Assembly (NCBI RefSeq): GCF_039655745.1
Contig: NZ_JBBYXI010000002.1
Coordinates: 124,001 to 188,000, forward strand
Origin: Hohaiivirga grylli
GTDB lineage: Bacteria > Pseudomonadota > Alphaproteobacteria > Rhizobiales > Beijerinckiaceae
Reading direction: 5' to 3'
Length of the DNA stretch: 64,000 bases
Below the pieces are notes generated by a model that worked only from the letters and a program-made list of their open reading frames with translations, had not been told where the DNA came from and did not search any database. How positions within the stretch are numbered: the first letter of the stretch is position 1; the number at the start of each line of letters is the position of its first letter. This document shows, in pieces, positions 30,452-40,916 of the stretch. The position numbers and the translations under genes were made by a program.

Positions 30452-33398
30452 TGCCAGTCGTGGAGCCTTGGTTGAACGCATTGTTTCAACTCCGTTTATC
30501 AGTGACGAGAAAAAGGCTCAGTCCCGTTTGGATGATTTGCAACAGCGCATTGCAAATAAAACGGAACTTTCCACTCTGGCAGAGCTCCTGCGGGGAGAGG
30601 CATTACAGAAGCTTGTTCTTGCTATTGCCGATCATTCAAACTTTCTGTGGCAGCTGGCCTATTCAGATCCGGAACGCTTGCAGCGGCTTGTGACAACGGC
30701 CCCTGAGGAGGCTGCAAAACAGGTTATAAGCGCACAGCGCAATTGCTATAAGCCATTTCTTAAAGGTGCGGTTACACGTGATGATATTGCGGCTAGTCTG
30801 CGCAAGTCACGCGGTGAGATGGCTCTGTTAGTGGCTCTGGCTGATATTGTCGGTGTCTGGGATGTTGAGACCGTAACAGATACACTAAGCCGTTTCGCAG
30901 ATGCTTCGGTTGGTGGAGCGCTCGATGTCGTGTTGCATGAAGCCGCTTCCCTTGGACGGCTTAATCTGCCTGACCCTGAAAAACCCAGTACGGGTTGTGG
31001 TGTTGTTGTGCTGGCGTTCGGCAAGCACGGTTCGAATGAACTGAATTATTCATCAGATATTGATCTCGTTCTTTTCTTCGACCCGAAAAGCCCGGCTATT
31101 CCCGAAGAGGGAGAGCCTGCAACGATCTATAGCCGTATCGCACTGCAACTGGCACGTCTGTTGCAGGAGAGAACACCCTTTGGCTATGTCCACCGGGTTG
31201 ATTACCGCTTGCGGCCAGACCCGGGTTCGACGCCTACAGCAATGGCTCTGCCGTCAGCCTATGCCTATTACGAGTCTGTTGGGCAAAACTGGGAACGTGC
31301 TGCCATGATCAAGGCACGCCCGGCTGCTGGTGAAATAGCTCTCGGTGAGAATTTCCTGAAAGAACTGACGCCATTTGTCTGGCGCAAGTATTTTGACTTT
31401 GCCTCTATTGCTGATGTCCATGCAATGAAACGCCAGATTCACGCTGTGCGGGGACATGAGGAAATTGCCGTTGCCGGGCATGACATTAAACTTGGCCGTG
31501 GCGGCATTCGCGAGATTGAGTTTTTCGTCCAGACACAGCAGCTGGTTTTCGGTGGTCGGCGCCCGGTTCTCAGAGGTAAAAAAACACTCGATATGCTGGT
31601 TGCCCTTCGGGATGAAAACTGGATTTCGCCTGAGGCTTGTGGCGAATTATCTGAAGCCTATAAATTTTTGAGAACGGTTGAGCATCGCCTGCAGATGGTC
31701 GCTGATGAGCAGACACAGCGACTGCCTGATGATGAGAAGACACTGACGAAGTTTGCCAAGTTCTGCGGTTATTCAAACTTAAAGGCATTCTCCAAAGCTT
31801 TGACTGGCTATGCCCATCAGGTGCAGAAGCATTATGCGCTTCTGTTTGAGGATGGGCCGGAGCTTGCAACAGATGTTGGCAGTCTTGTTTTTACGGGCTC
31901 CACTGATGACCCGGAGACACTCGCTTCGCTGAAGAAGATGGGTTTCAAGAATCCGGAAGCAGTTGCCGAGACAGTGCGTGGCTGGCATTTTGGTCGGCGC
32001 TCTGCCATCACTACGAAACGCGCTCGCGAAGTGCTGACGGAGATTACACCAGCACTGCTGGAGGCGCTTGGTGGCACGGCAGATCCCGATGCTGCCCTTG
32101 ATAAGCTTGATCGTGCCTTTGGAACGATGCGGGCTTCTGCTGAGCTTCTGACGATACTCCAATCTCATGATCGTCTACGGTTTTTGTTTGCAGACCTGCT
32201 GGGCACGGCACCACGTCTAGCTGATACGGTTGCACAATCTCCGCATGTGCTTGACGCCATCATTGATCCGGCTTTTGCTGTACCGAAGAATGACGAAGCC
32301 TCCATTGAGAAGCAGATGCGACAGCTGCTTGGCAAGCCTGAAAACTACGAGGATTTCCTCGACCGGATCAGGGATGCTGCACGGCAGATGAAGTTTGTCG
32401 ATGGTGCCCGGATGCTGTCGGGAGTTCTGTCTCCTGACCAGACAGGCCGGGTCTATTCGGCTATTGCACAGGCCGCTGTGCGTTGCTGCTTTGAATATAC
32501 GCGCCGTGAGTTTGAGGAAGAATACGGTAAAATTTCCGGAGGACGTATCGCCATCCTCGGGCTTGGGCGGCTTGGTACATATGAACTGACGGCAAGCTCT
32601 GATCTTGATCTTATTGTTATCTATGATTTTGATGAAGAGAACCGTGAGAGTGATGGCGCCCGTTCACTGGATGCTATTCCATATCATGCCCGCCTGACCC
32701 AGCGTCTGGTTGGGGCACTGACTGTACCGACACGTCGTGGCAAACTCTATGATGTTGATCTGCGTTTACGCCCGCATGGTGGTAAGGGGCCGGTTGCTGT
32801 TCAGTTCAAGGGGTTCCTTGATTACCAGAGAACAGAAGCCGAGCTTTGGGAACATATGGCCTTAAGCCGGGCGCGTGTTATTGCAGGTGATGAAGGTTTT
32901 GTCGAAGAAGTTTCCGACACCTTAAGACAGATATTATCTGCCCCAAGAGACAAGAAATCAGTCTTTCATGAAGTGCGCACGATGCGTAATCTCATTGCCA
33001 AGGAAAAAGGCGATGCTGATCCGTGGGATCTGAAGCTTGCAGCCGGTGGCCTGACTGATCTTGATTTTATCGCGCAGGCCTACATTCTCACATATGCTGC
33101 TGACTACCCGTCTGTCATTGGGCAGCGTGCAGACAAGGTCTATGAAATTGCAGCAGGTGAGGGGCTGATGGAAGATGCAGAAGCCCATTATCTGGTGGAG
33201 GCCCATCGCCTGTTCGGCGATATTCTCCAGTGGCAGCGTCTGACCATTGAAAGCCACTTCAGTACAAAGACTGTTCCGCAGGCCATCTTTCGCCGACTGG
33301 CGGCTGTGGCAGGTTTGCCCAACGAGAAGGTTCTGCTCGCTCATCTTAATGATATGAGGAAGAAGGTTCGGGAGATTTATGATCGGTTGTTAGCGTGA
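30441..33398 (+). CDS. glnE: Bifunctional glutamine synthetase adenylyltransferase/deadenylylase
   Basis: 985 residues from GTG 30441, the family's normal length. It carries two nucleotidyltransferase domains: N-terminal adenylyl-removing domain with FGKHGSNELNYSSDIDLVLF, and C-terminal adenylyl-transferase domain with LGRLGTYELTASSDLDLIVI, each with the DxD metal site, joined by a helical PII-sensing region. GlnE adds or removes AMP on glutamine synthetase in response to PII. Overlaps the upstream kinase; convergent with the pleC-like gene. Confidence 0.96.
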   Translation: MKSDASRGALVERIVSTPFISDEKKAQSRLDDLQQRIANKTELSTLAELLRGEALQKLVLAIADHSNFLWQLAYSDPERLQRLVTTAPEEAAKQVISAQRNCYKPFLKGAVTRDDIAASLRKSRGEMALLVALADIVGVWDVETVTDTLSRFADASVGGALDVVLHEAASLGRLNLPDPEKPSTGCGVVVLAFGKHGSNELNYSSDIDLVLFFDPKSPAIPEEGEPATIYSRIALQLARLLQERTPFGYVHRVDYRLRPDPGSTPTAMALPSAYAYYESVGQNWERAAMIKARPAAGEIALGENFLKELTPFVWRKYFDFASIADVHAMKRQIHAVRGHEEIAVAGHDIKLGRGGIREIEFFVQTQQLVFGGRRPVLRGKKTLDMLVALRDENWISPEACGELSEAYKFLRTVEHRLQMVADEQTQRLPDDEKTLTKFAKFCGYSNLKAFSKALTGYAHQVQKHYALLFEDGPELATDVGSLVFTGSTDDPETLASLKKMGFKNPEAVAETVRGWHFGRRSAITTKRAREVLTEITPALLEALGGTADPDAALDKLDRAFGTMRASAELLTILQSHDRLRFLFADLLGTAPRLADTVAQSPHVLDAIIDPAFAVPKNDEASIEKQMRQLLGKPENYEDFLDRIRDAARQMKFVDGARMLSGVLSPDQTGRVYSAIAQAAVRCCFEYTRREFEEEYGKISGGRIAILGLGRLGTYELTASSDLDLIVIYDFDEENRESDGARSLDAIPYHARLTQRLVGALTVPTRRGKLYDVDLRLRPHGGKGPVAVQFKGFLDYQRTEAELWEHMALSRARVIAGDEGFVEEVSDTLRQILSAPRDKKSVFHEVRTMRNLIAKEKGDADPWDLKLAAGGLTDLDFIAQAYILTYAADYPSVIGQRADKVYEIAAGEGLMEDAEAHYLVEAHRLFGDILQWQRLTIESHFSTKTVPQAIFRRLAAVAGLPNEKVLLAHLNDMRKKVREIYDRLLA

Positions 33399-33416
33399 TA
33401 TTTATTACCACGCTAA
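33390..33416. terminator. Inverted repeat across the glnE stop, possible bidirectional terminator
   Basis: TTAGCGTG and CACGCTAA, 8-base perfect arms with an 11-base AT-rich loop, overlapping the glnE stop and abutting the convergent kinase stop. No clear T-run. Confidence 0.4.
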
Positions 33417-33417
33417 C

Positions 33418-35742
33418 TTAGTGAACCGTATCCCCCAGAGCGATTTGTGTTGCAGATGTCTGATCACCTGTTGGCAGGTGGATGAGGGCGATGGTGCCAA
33501 CGCCATCCTGTGAGCGCAGGCGTAATGAACCGCCGTGCATTTCTGTCAGGGAGCGGGCAATCGCAAGGCCAAGGCCTGAGCCTTTATAAGTCTTGGAGAA
33601 TTCTGCCTCAACCTGCTCGAATGGACGGCCAATCTTTTGCAAGGCATGCTGCGGGATACCGATGCCGTTATCTTCAACGTAGATATTGATGGCGCCATGG
33701 GCCTGACGTGTACGGATGGTGATGCAACCGTTGTCATCAGTGAATTTGGCCGCATTCTGGAGCAGGTTGACGAGAATGCGGTGAAGCGCAGACTGATCAG
33801 CCGGGACGCAGATTTCTTCAGGGATAACGTCAACCGTGACAGAGAGGCCCTTGAGATCAACCTGTTCCTGAATGGAAGTCAGGGCAGTATGAATGGCTTC
33901 ATTGACCTTAACGTCTGTCTTATTGAGTGTGAGGCGGCCATCTTCGATGCGTGACATTTCGAGAATGTCTTCAATGACTCCCAGAAGGCTCTGGCCGCTA
34001 TTCAGGATATCCTGAGTATATTCTTCATAACGTTCTGAGCCGAGCTTTCCGAATACGCCAGCCTTCATCATATCAGCGAAACCGATGATGGCATTGAGTG
34101 GTGTACGGAGCTGGTGGCTCATGTTGGCAAGGAATTCAGACTTGGCACGATTAGCTGTTTCAGCTTTTGCCTTCTGTTCCAGATAACGCTCTGCAAGGTC
34201 AGCCATCTGCTGTGCCTGATCTTCGAGCTGCTCACGGGAAGCCTGAAGGTCAGAGATCGTTGCAATCAGGCGGCGCTCGGATTCAAGCAGTTGTTCTTCG
34301 TGTTTCTTAAGTGGTGTAATATCAACACCAACCGAGACATAGCCACCATCGCGTGTCCGGCGCTCATTAACCTGCAGCCAGCGGCCATCACCAAGTTCAG
34401 CTTCAAAGCTGTAAGGTGTATCGCTTGCGCCATTCTGCATGTTGCTGTGACGGATGACAGGCTCACGGGCATGCTGGATCACTTCTGCATAAGTCATGCC
34501 AGGTGCAACGGCGCTCATTGGCAGGTTGTAGAGGTGGCGGAACTTTGAGTTGCAAAGTACGAGACGGTTATTGTTATCCCAGAGAACAAAAGCTTCAGAG
34601 ATGGCCTCAATTGCATCACGCAGGCGGGCATCATTGGCTTCTGTTTTTTCTTCCAGGCGGCGCTGTTCTGTTGTGTCGATAACAATGCCGACGAGATGGG
34701 CATCACGACCAGCCTCATTGTGCATCATCTCTGCACGGGCGCGCATCCATACCCAGTCAGAAGAAGCTGTACGCAGGCGGAACTCGTGATCAACCTGAGA
34801 TGTCTCCTGATTGGCGAGCTGATCAGCAATCGCATAGAGATCAGGGTCTTCAGGGTGGATCATCGCATTGACCTCACCGAAGGAAAGGAATTCTTCGCCA
34901 CGCTCATAACCAAGCATCTGGTACATGGAATCTGACCAGTAGATACGGCCACGGGCGATATCCCAATCCCAAAGGCCGCAGCGGCCACGGTTCAGGGCGG
35001 AGTCGATACGCTCACGGACACGCTCGCAGATATTGTCGGCAACTGTTGCGCGCTCTGCCTGCAGGAAGTAGGCAAGGCCGATACCGGACAGAACAATCAT
35101 GATGGCGATGAGCAGAACAACCTGATTGATGGTGCGGGTATTCCAGCCAGCATAGAGATCGCTCATAGGCTGGACGATGGCGATATACCCACCAGAGGTC
35201 GTCAGATTACGGACAGTAGCGATCGCTTCTGAGCTGTCAGCCAGTTTGACTGTCATAACACCAGCGCGATCTGCAAACAGTGTAACAGGCTGGCCTGCGC
35301 CAAAGAGCGCTTCAAGAGTTAAAGGAATGTTCTGGGAAGTTGGATAGGATGCAAGAACAGCACCATCAACATTGGTGAGTAACAGTGTGCGGCCCTGTGT
35401 CAGGGAAGTGGCAGGAAGGAGCTTGGCAAAAGCCGTCAGCTTCGCCATCGCATCGGAAACTTCCGTCATTGCGCGGGTCTGGTCAAACTTCGTTGCAGAC
35501 AATGTTGCAACGATATCAATGTTGCCGATTGCTTCATCAAGGATAGCCTGACGGGCTGCACGTGACTGCAGCCAGACACCTGTTGCAAGTGTCAGCAAGA
35601 AGCAGCCAACGAGCGCCGGAATCACATAACGGAGCCATGGCTCCATGCGTGCGATATGCCGAAATGCCGGGTTGGTTGCCGATCGGGCAATGCCAAGTAT
35701 GGTCGCTGCGCGCACAGGCGCGACTGCGGTCTCCGCCTCCAT
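33418..35742 (-). CDS. PAS-domain sensor histidine kinase, PleC/PdhS-like
   Basis: 774 residues from ATG 35742 (AAAGGA 8 bases upstream; a start 54 bases earlier has its GGGGAG touching the ATG). Two membrane helices (about 38-60 and 210-235) enclose a periplasmic domain; two PAS domains (about 265-380 and 395-510, with WDWDIARGRIYWS and FVLWDNNNRLVLCN), a short coiled coil, then HisKA/HATPase with NMSHQLRTPLNAIIGFADMM and DNGIGIP, GSGLGLAIA. Location next to glnE and the H-box context fit PleC, which controls DivK and CtrA. The H-box has Gln where PleC normally has Glu. Confidence 0.82.
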   Translation of the reverse strand: MEAETAVAPVRAATILGIARSATNPAFRHIARMEPWLRYVIPALVGCFLLTLATGVWLQSRAARQAILDEAIGNIDIVATLSATKFDQTRAMTEVSDAMAKLTAFAKLLPATSLTQGRTLLLTNVDGAVLASYPTSQNIPLTLEALFGAGQPVTLFADRAGVMTVKLADSSEAIATVRNLTTSGGYIAIVQPMSDLYAGWNTRTINQVVLLIAIMIVLSGIGLAYFLQAERATVADNICERVRERIDSALNRGRCGLWDWDIARGRIYWSDSMYQMLGYERGEEFLSFGEVNAMIHPEDPDLYAIADQLANQETSQVDHEFRLRTASSDWVWMRARAEMMHNEAGRDAHLVGIVIDTTEQRRLEEKTEANDARLRDAIEAISEAFVLWDNNNRLVLCNSKFRHLYNLPMSAVAPGMTYAEVIQHAREPVIRHSNMQNGASDTPYSFEAELGDGRWLQVNERRTRDGGYVSVGVDITPLKKHEEQLLESERRLIATISDLQASREQLEDQAQQMADLAERYLEQKAKAETANRAKSEFLANMSHQLRTPLNAIIGFADMMKAGVFGKLGSERYEEYTQDILNSGQSLLGVIEDILEMSRIEDGRLTLNKTDVKVNEAIHTALTSIQEQVDLKGLSVTVDVIPEEICVPADQSALHRILVNLLQNAAKFTDDNGCITIRTRQAHGAINIYVEDNGIGIPQHALQKIGRPFEQVEAEFSKTYKGSGLGLAIARSLTEMHGGSLRLRSQDGVGTIALIHLPTGDQTSATQIALGDTVH

Positions 35743-36157
35743 GCGAAGTCCTTTCAGAATCCTAGTAAAACATCCCATCAGGAGGATGTGCCGCATCTCC
35801 CCGAATCGCCACTAATAGAATCATTGCCAGCTGATTTGTCCAGATGAAAACTGCAATTTGGTGATAAAAAATTAACTATATTTTATGAATTGTGGATATC
35901 GCTAAAATCAGCAGTAGCCGAAGTGTTTTACAGCCCTAGTTTGCGGTCTTGAGTTTGAAGTTGGAAAAATCTTTTAGTTAGAGTCAGTTGGCTGTTTTTG
36001 AATGCAGGATCGTTCATGGATGAGGGTAACTTGAGGGCTGTTGAAGCAAATATCCACATCCATGCGTAGAAAAAACAGATATGCCCGCTTAGAAATAATT
36101 ATCGGATACGATCACCCAGTAAAAAGCCCCTCGCATGTACGAGGGGCTTTGTTGTTC
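35743..36157. other. Intergenic region between pleC-like kinase and pepN
   Basis: 415 bases without a gene, AT-rich to about 35905 (leftward kinase promoter). A pepN terminator closes the right side. Nothing else stands out. Confidence 0.4.
36121..36150 (-). terminator. pepN terminator
   Basis: AAAGCCCCTCG, six-base loop, CGAGGGGCTTT (36123-36150); read leftward it ends in a T-run. Confidence 0.9.
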
Positions 36158-38788
36158 TTATGCGAGAGAGCGCTGGACGATATCGCTCGTATCTCGTGAA
36201 AGGTCAGGTTGAGCGGCGATGCGTTTCAGAGCCGCCTCAGCATGAGCCTGTCTCACGCCATTCATTCGACGCCATGAGCCAAAAGCCGTCAGAAGGCGTG
36301 CTGTAATCTGCGGATTGATCTTATCAAGCTTTATGGCGAGATCAGCGAGAAGGTCATATCCTTTGCCGTCTGCACGGTTGAACTGTGTCAGGTTTGACAT
36401 GGCAAAAGCGCCATAGACAGCACGAACCCTGTTTGGATTTGAGATTGCGTAAGCAGGATTCTGGGTAAGGCGTTCAATACGCCCCAGAACGCTTTCTTCA
36501 GGAATGACAGCTTGCAGGGCAAACCATTTATCCAGAACCAGTGGCTCATTGCTGTAGCGCTTGCCAAATTCTGTAAAGGCGTTTTCACGCGCATTACCAG
36601 GAATGTGGCTTAATACGCTAAGGGCTGCAAAGTGCTCTGTCATATTGGTAGCAGACTGGATTTGCGCCTGTGCAAGTTTTTCACCTTCAGCACTGTTGTT
36701 GCAGGCTATCAGGTCAAGCAACAGATTGCGTAGGGAGCGCTTGCCTGCGCTGGCGGCATCCGGGCTATAAGGGCCTGTATTTGCCAGAGAGTTATAAAGC
36801 GGTACCAGAACAGGCGAAAGGACGCTGGAAAGAATACGCTTCAAGATTGTCCGGCTCTTGAAAATAGCATCAGGATCGATATCCGAACCAATCTCCTGAA
36901 TGATATCGCTTTCACCCGGCATTGTCAGGACAAGAGCCGTAAAGGCCGGGTCACTGGCAGCTGTCTCATTGGTGAACTCAAGGAGTGAGCTTGCGAAAGC
37001 TTCAATCTCTGCCTTGCAATCTTCCCCATTGACCATCCGTACCAGAAGGCGCGTTGCAATGGTTTGTGCAGCTTGCCAGCGGTTGAATGGGTCGCTGTCG
37101 TGAACAAGGAGTGTCAGGAGGTCTTTACTATCAAGCTCCAATGAGACTTTGACAGGGGCTGAGAAGTTCCGGAAGACGGAAGGTACAGGCTCTTCGCTTA
37201 CATTGCTGAAGACGATGCTGTCGGAGGCCTTATCAAGTACGAAGACACCATTTTCATTCACACTGGAACAATCAAGTGGCAGATCACCCTTTGAAGTAAC
37301 AAGCCCGAGAGAAACCGGAATAACCAGTGGCTCTTTGCTTGGCTGCCCGGGTGTTGGCTGGGTCACTTGTGTGAAATCAAGCTTATATGTTTTGGCTGTT
37401 GCGTCGTAATGGCCTTTGACGGTGATGTGTGGCGTACCGGCCTGTCCATACCATTTGGCAAAATGGGAGAGATCTTTGCCAGAGCTTTGCTCAAACGCAC
37501 CGAGGAAGTCTTCCATGGTAGCGGCTGTGCCGTCACAGGAATCAAAATAGATATCCATGCCTTTGCGGAAGGCGTCCGCCCCGATCAGGGTTTTGAGCAT
37601 ACGGACGAGTTCTGCACCTTTTTCATAGACGGTTGCCGTATAGAAATTGTTGATTTCGCTATACTGCGGAGGCCGTACAGGATGGGCGAGAGGGCCTGCA
37701 TCTTCAGGGAACTGACGGGCGCGTAACGTTTTGATGTCAGATATCCGGCAGACTGGACGTGAGCGCTCATCAGCAGAAAACTCCTGATCACGGAAAACCG
37801 TCAGGCCTTCCTTGAGGCATAGCTGGAACCAGTCACGACATGTAATGCGGTTGCCTGTCCAGTTATGGAAATACTCATGGGCAATGACGGATTCAATGCC
37901 GGCATAATCGCCATCAGTTGCGGTTTCACTCGAGGCAAGAACATATTTGTCATTGAAGATGTTCAGGCCTTTGTTTTCCATGGCGCCCATGTTGAAGTCC
38001 GAGACGGCGACAACATTGAAGACTTCCAGATCATATTCACGACCGAAGGTTTGTTCATCCCACCGCATGGAGCGTTCAAGTGCATCAAGGGCATAATCAG
38101 CCCGGTCACCTTTACCTTTTTCAACATAGACCGCGATATCAACATCACGACCACTCATAGTCTTGAATGTTTTACCAACATGGTCGAGGTTTCCGCCGAC
38201 GACGGCAAACAGATAGGCAGGTTTAGGGAAGGGGTCATGCCAGATTGCATAATGTCTGTTGCTATCTGGTACATCTCCACGCTCATTCGGGTTGCCGTTA
38301 CCAAGTAGCACGGGTGCATCGTTCCGATCTGCTTCAAGACGTGTCGTATAAACTGTCATGACATCCGGGCGGTCAAGGAAGTAGGTGATCCGGCGAAAAC
38401 CTTCAGCTTCACACTGGGTGCAATAGATGCCGTTAGAGCGGTACAAGCCCATGAGCTTTGTATTGGCTGTGGGGTTGAGGGCTGTCTCAATGGTCAGGTC
38501 AAAGACGCGCTCAGGAAACTTGCGAATGACCAATGATTGTGGAGTAGCCTCATAATCTGAAGGAGAGACTTCTTCGCCTTCAATTTTGACAGACTTTAAA
38601 ACCAGTTCATCACCATCAAGGGCCAGTGGCGCACTTGGGTTCCCCGCAGGATTACGCAGTAGCGTGATGGTACTGATGACGCGTGTCTCAGTTGGGTGAA
38701 GAGAAATATCCAGATGTACTTTCTCGATATGGAAATCACTGGGGCGATAATCTTCGAGACGAACGATTGGGGTGGTATCTGTTTTCAT
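36158..38788 (-). CDS. pepN: Aminopeptidase N (M1)
   Basis: 876 residues, normal for bacterial PepN. Catalytic domain motifs: GAMENKGLNIF (exopeptidase GxMEN), and zinc site HEYFHNWTGNRITCRDWFQL with HExxH and the downstream Glu in CLKEGLTVF. A beta-rich N domain (YCTQCEAEGFRRITYF region) and a helical C domain (DUF3458) flank it. Removes N-terminal residues from peptides in the cytoplasm. Preceded on the same strand by the CDF transporter (80 bases), so possibly one transcript. Confidence 0.95.
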   Translation of the reverse strand: MKTDTTPIVRLEDYRPSDFHIEKVHLDISLHPTETRVISTITLLRNPAGNPSAPLALDGDELVLKSVKIEGEEVSPSDYEATPQSLVIRKFPERVFDLTIETALNPTANTKLMGLYRSNGIYCTQCEAEGFRRITYFLDRPDVMTVYTTRLEADRNDAPVLLGNGNPNERGDVPDSNRHYAIWHDPFPKPAYLFAVVGGNLDHVGKTFKTMSGRDVDIAVYVEKGKGDRADYALDALERSMRWDEQTFGREYDLEVFNVVAVSDFNMGAMENKGLNIFNDKYVLASSETATDGDYAGIESVIAHEYFHNWTGNRITCRDWFQLCLKEGLTVFRDQEFSADERSRPVCRISDIKTLRARQFPEDAGPLAHPVRPPQYSEINNFYTATVYEKGAELVRMLKTLIGADAFRKGMDIYFDSCDGTAATMEDFLGAFEQSSGKDLSHFAKWYGQAGTPHITVKGHYDATAKTYKLDFTQVTQPTPGQPSKEPLVIPVSLGLVTSKGDLPLDCSSVNENGVFVLDKASDSIVFSNVSEEPVPSVFRNFSAPVKVSLELDSKDLLTLLVHDSDPFNRWQAAQTIATRLLVRMVNGEDCKAEIEAFASSLLEFTNETAASDPAFTALVLTMPGESDIIQEIGSDIDPDAIFKSRTILKRILSSVLSPVLVPLYNSLANTGPYSPDAASAGKRSLRNLLLDLIACNNSAEGEKLAQAQIQSATNMTEHFAALSVLSHIPGNARENAFTEFGKRYSNEPLVLDKWFALQAVIPEESVLGRIERLTQNPAYAISNPNRVRAVYGAFAMSNLTQFNRADGKGYDLLADLAIKLDKINPQITARLLTAFGSWRRMNGVRQAHAEAALKRIAAQPDLSRDTSDIVQRSLA

Positions 38789-38822
38789 TTCTCTTCTTCC
38801 AGAAAGCTGGTCGGTAGATTGT

Positions 38823-38847
38823 TCCTGAAAGCTGGTATCTTTCAGGA
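38823..38847. other. Hairpin between CDF gene and pepN
   Basis: TCCTGAAAG and CTTTCAGGA, 9-base perfect arms with a 7-base loop, in the 80-base gap. No T-run in either direction; may be an mRNA processing or stability element. Confidence 0.4.
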
Positions 38848-38868
38848 TGATTTCAATTAGCCGGTTGT

Positions 38869-40263
38869 TTAAGCTTTGCGCTTCGGTTCTGCGTGGCCCA
38901 CAACACGGATGACATCAGGGTGCTGGCTTCTGAACATACGCTCAAGCTGATCAACGCATTTATGAACCGTGGTAACGTTTTCTGATGCATCAACATAGCA
39001 GTGATAATTCACAACCAGACCTGCATCAGATGTTCGTGCTCTGACAGAATGAATGTCTTCAATCAGGCCAATGGATTGAGCCATTTCTTTCAGGCAAAGG
39101 GCAATCTTCTCATTTTCCTTCGAGCGTAAATCACAAACGCTTAAAGGTTTGGGGTTCAGAGGTTCAATATGTGTATCGACTTCTGTGTCTTCGCCAAATT
39201 CGTTACGGATAGCCGTTTCAAGTTTGGTTGCCAGCATATGAGCTGCTCCCAGACTGAGACGTCCATCAACTTCAAGATCACAACTGACGCTAAGCTTGCC
39301 ATCAATGTTTTGAATAATAACGTTGTGTAGTGGAAGGCGCTGTTTTGCAGAAATCAGCATGACACGTTCAAACATCGTTTCATCATCAAGCTGAGCAGGG
39401 TTGGCAATCACCGTCAGGTCGACGTTCGGTACGACCTTCTGAATTGCCTCTGTGATGTTGTCTTTGACTTTCACGACCTTATCGAGTGGTAATGTTCTTG
39501 AAACAAGCACATTAACTTCAGCAAAGACGTCGCCGCCTGCTGGTCGTGCCCTGACATTTTCAACGACGGCCACACCTGGAATATCTTCAACAGTGCGCTG
39601 GATCAGTTCAGAGATACCAGCGGGTGCCGTATCAATCAGTGTATTGATGGTGCGAATAGCCAGTCTGATACCTGAGACGGCAATGAAAGCAGCAACGATG
39701 AGGGCCGCGACCGCATCAGCCTGCTTAAAGCCAAGCCATACCCCGACAAGAGCGGCAAGAACCATTACTGAATTTACAAGATCTGATGCAAAGTGAAGGG
39801 CGTCAGCCTCCAGAGCTTCACTGTTGGTTGCTTTTGCAACGCGCTTCAGTGTGAACCAGCGCCATGCATCTAAGCCAATGGCTGCAAAAAGGATGGCAAT
39901 TGCAAACCAGTGCGGGATGACTTCGCCTGAGCCTGTGCTCAGGCGCTTAACACCTTCAATGCCGATAATGCCTGCGAGTAAAAGAAGGAAAACAGTTTCG
40001 ATAAGGGCTGCAACTGATTCTATTTTACCGTGACCAAACTGGTGATCTGCGTCTGCTGGCTGGTGTGCTTTGCGAATGGCCAGCCACGTGATTGTCGTGA
40101 AGACGACATCCAGCAGGCTGTGCAGTGCATCCGATATTAAAGCCAGAGAGCCGGTTAATACACCGCCTATTGCTTTGGCAATCGTAATGAAAGCGCTGAC
40201 GAGAATTGAGCGGAATGCAACCGTCTCCTTTAGGTTGGAATGATCGTGTCCTGCATGAGCCAT
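38869..40263 (-). CDS. Cation diffusion facilitator (zinc-type), long C-terminal domain
   Basis: 464 residues, longer than typical CDF proteins (about 300). Six membrane helices; TM2 holds HSLLD in SDALHSLLDV and TM5 holds HFASD in DALHFASDLVNS, the HxxxD/HxxxD pair seen in zinc exporters. After the usual ZT-dimer domain (about 215-290) there is a second dimer-like domain (about 300-455) rich in His/Glu. N terminus has AGHDHSN. Probably exports Zn (or Fe/Co) with proton exchange. Manganese-type CDFs would carry DxxxD motifs instead. Confidence 0.88.
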   Translation of the reverse strand: MAHAGHDHSNLKETVAFRSILVSAFITIAKAIGGVLTGSLALISDALHSLLDVVFTTITWLAIRKAHQPADADHQFGHGKIESVAALIETVFLLLLAGIIGIEGVKRLSTGSGEVIPHWFAIAILFAAIGLDAWRWFTLKRVAKATNSEALEADALHFASDLVNSVMVLAALVGVWLGFKQADAVAALIVAAFIAVSGIRLAIRTINTLIDTAPAGISELIQRTVEDIPGVAVVENVRARPAGGDVFAEVNVLVSRTLPLDKVVKVKDNITEAIQKVVPNVDLTVIANPAQLDDETMFERVMLISAKQRLPLHNVIIQNIDGKLSVSCDLEVDGRLSLGAAHMLATKLETAIRNEFGEDTEVDTHIEPLNPKPLSVCDLRSKENEKIALCLKEMAQSIGLIEDIHSVRARTSDAGLVVNYHCYVDASENVTTVHKCVDQLERMFRSQHPDVIRVVGHAEPKRKA

Positions 40264-40438
40264 TGTTGATACCCGCTAATTAACTGCTATGTTCGCTTAA
40301 ACGGTTTTACGTATAACGAAAAGTCATCTTAAGAGATTTAGAGAGCCTGTCGCATATCAGGTGTGTTAAAACGCGCTTTATCCTGTCATAGAGCAGGAGT
40401 ACAGCTAGTGCATTATTCTTATAAGTGGAGATAATCCG

Positions 40439-40879
40439 GTGCAATACGCCCATTCCATGATCCGTGTATCCAATCTGGATGAAACAATTGCCTTCTTTGA
40501 CAAGACGCTCGGTCTTATCGAGATCCGTCGTTATGATAGCGAAAAGGGCCAGTTCACAAACGTATTTCTGGCATCGGAAGATGATGTGAAAGCTCATAAA
40601 GATGGTGTCGTGCCTTGTATTGAGCTGACCTATAACTGGGGTGATCATACCTATACAGGTGGTCGTAATTTCGGGCATCTCGCCTTTTATGTTGATGATC
40701 TCTATGCCGCTTGCCAGCGTATTCTTGATGCAGGTGTTGAAGTAAACCGCCCACCACGTGATGGTCATCTGGCATTCTTCAAGACACCTGATGGTATCTC
40801 TATTGAGCTTATCCAGAAGAATGGTAGTTTGCCGGTACAGGAACCTTGGGTTTCCATGCCAAACTCTGGCACATGGTAA
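40439..40879 (+). CDS. gloA: Lactoylglutathione lyase (glyoxalase I)
   Basis: 146 residues from GTG 40439 (GGAG 8 bases upstream). VOC fold with the four metal ligands visible: His in QYAHSMIRV, Glu in CIELTYNWG, His in NFGHLAFYV and Glu in GISIELIQ. Converts the methylglyoxal-glutathione hemithioacetal to lactoylglutathione. Followed after 37 bases by ureE on the same strand, probably cotranscribed; both enzymes in this group bind nickel, which may explain the pairing. Confidence 0.95.
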   Translation: MQYAHSMIRVSNLDETIAFFDKTLGLIEIRRYDSEKGQFTNVFLASEDDVKAHKDGVVPCIELTYNWGDHTYTGGRNFGHLAFYVDDLYAACQRILDAGVEVNRPPRDGHLAFFKTPDGISIELIQKNGSLPVQEPWVSMPNSGTW

Positions 40880-40916
40880 TCACTGGTTCTGACTTCAGAT
40901 AAAAGAAAGTCCCGTT

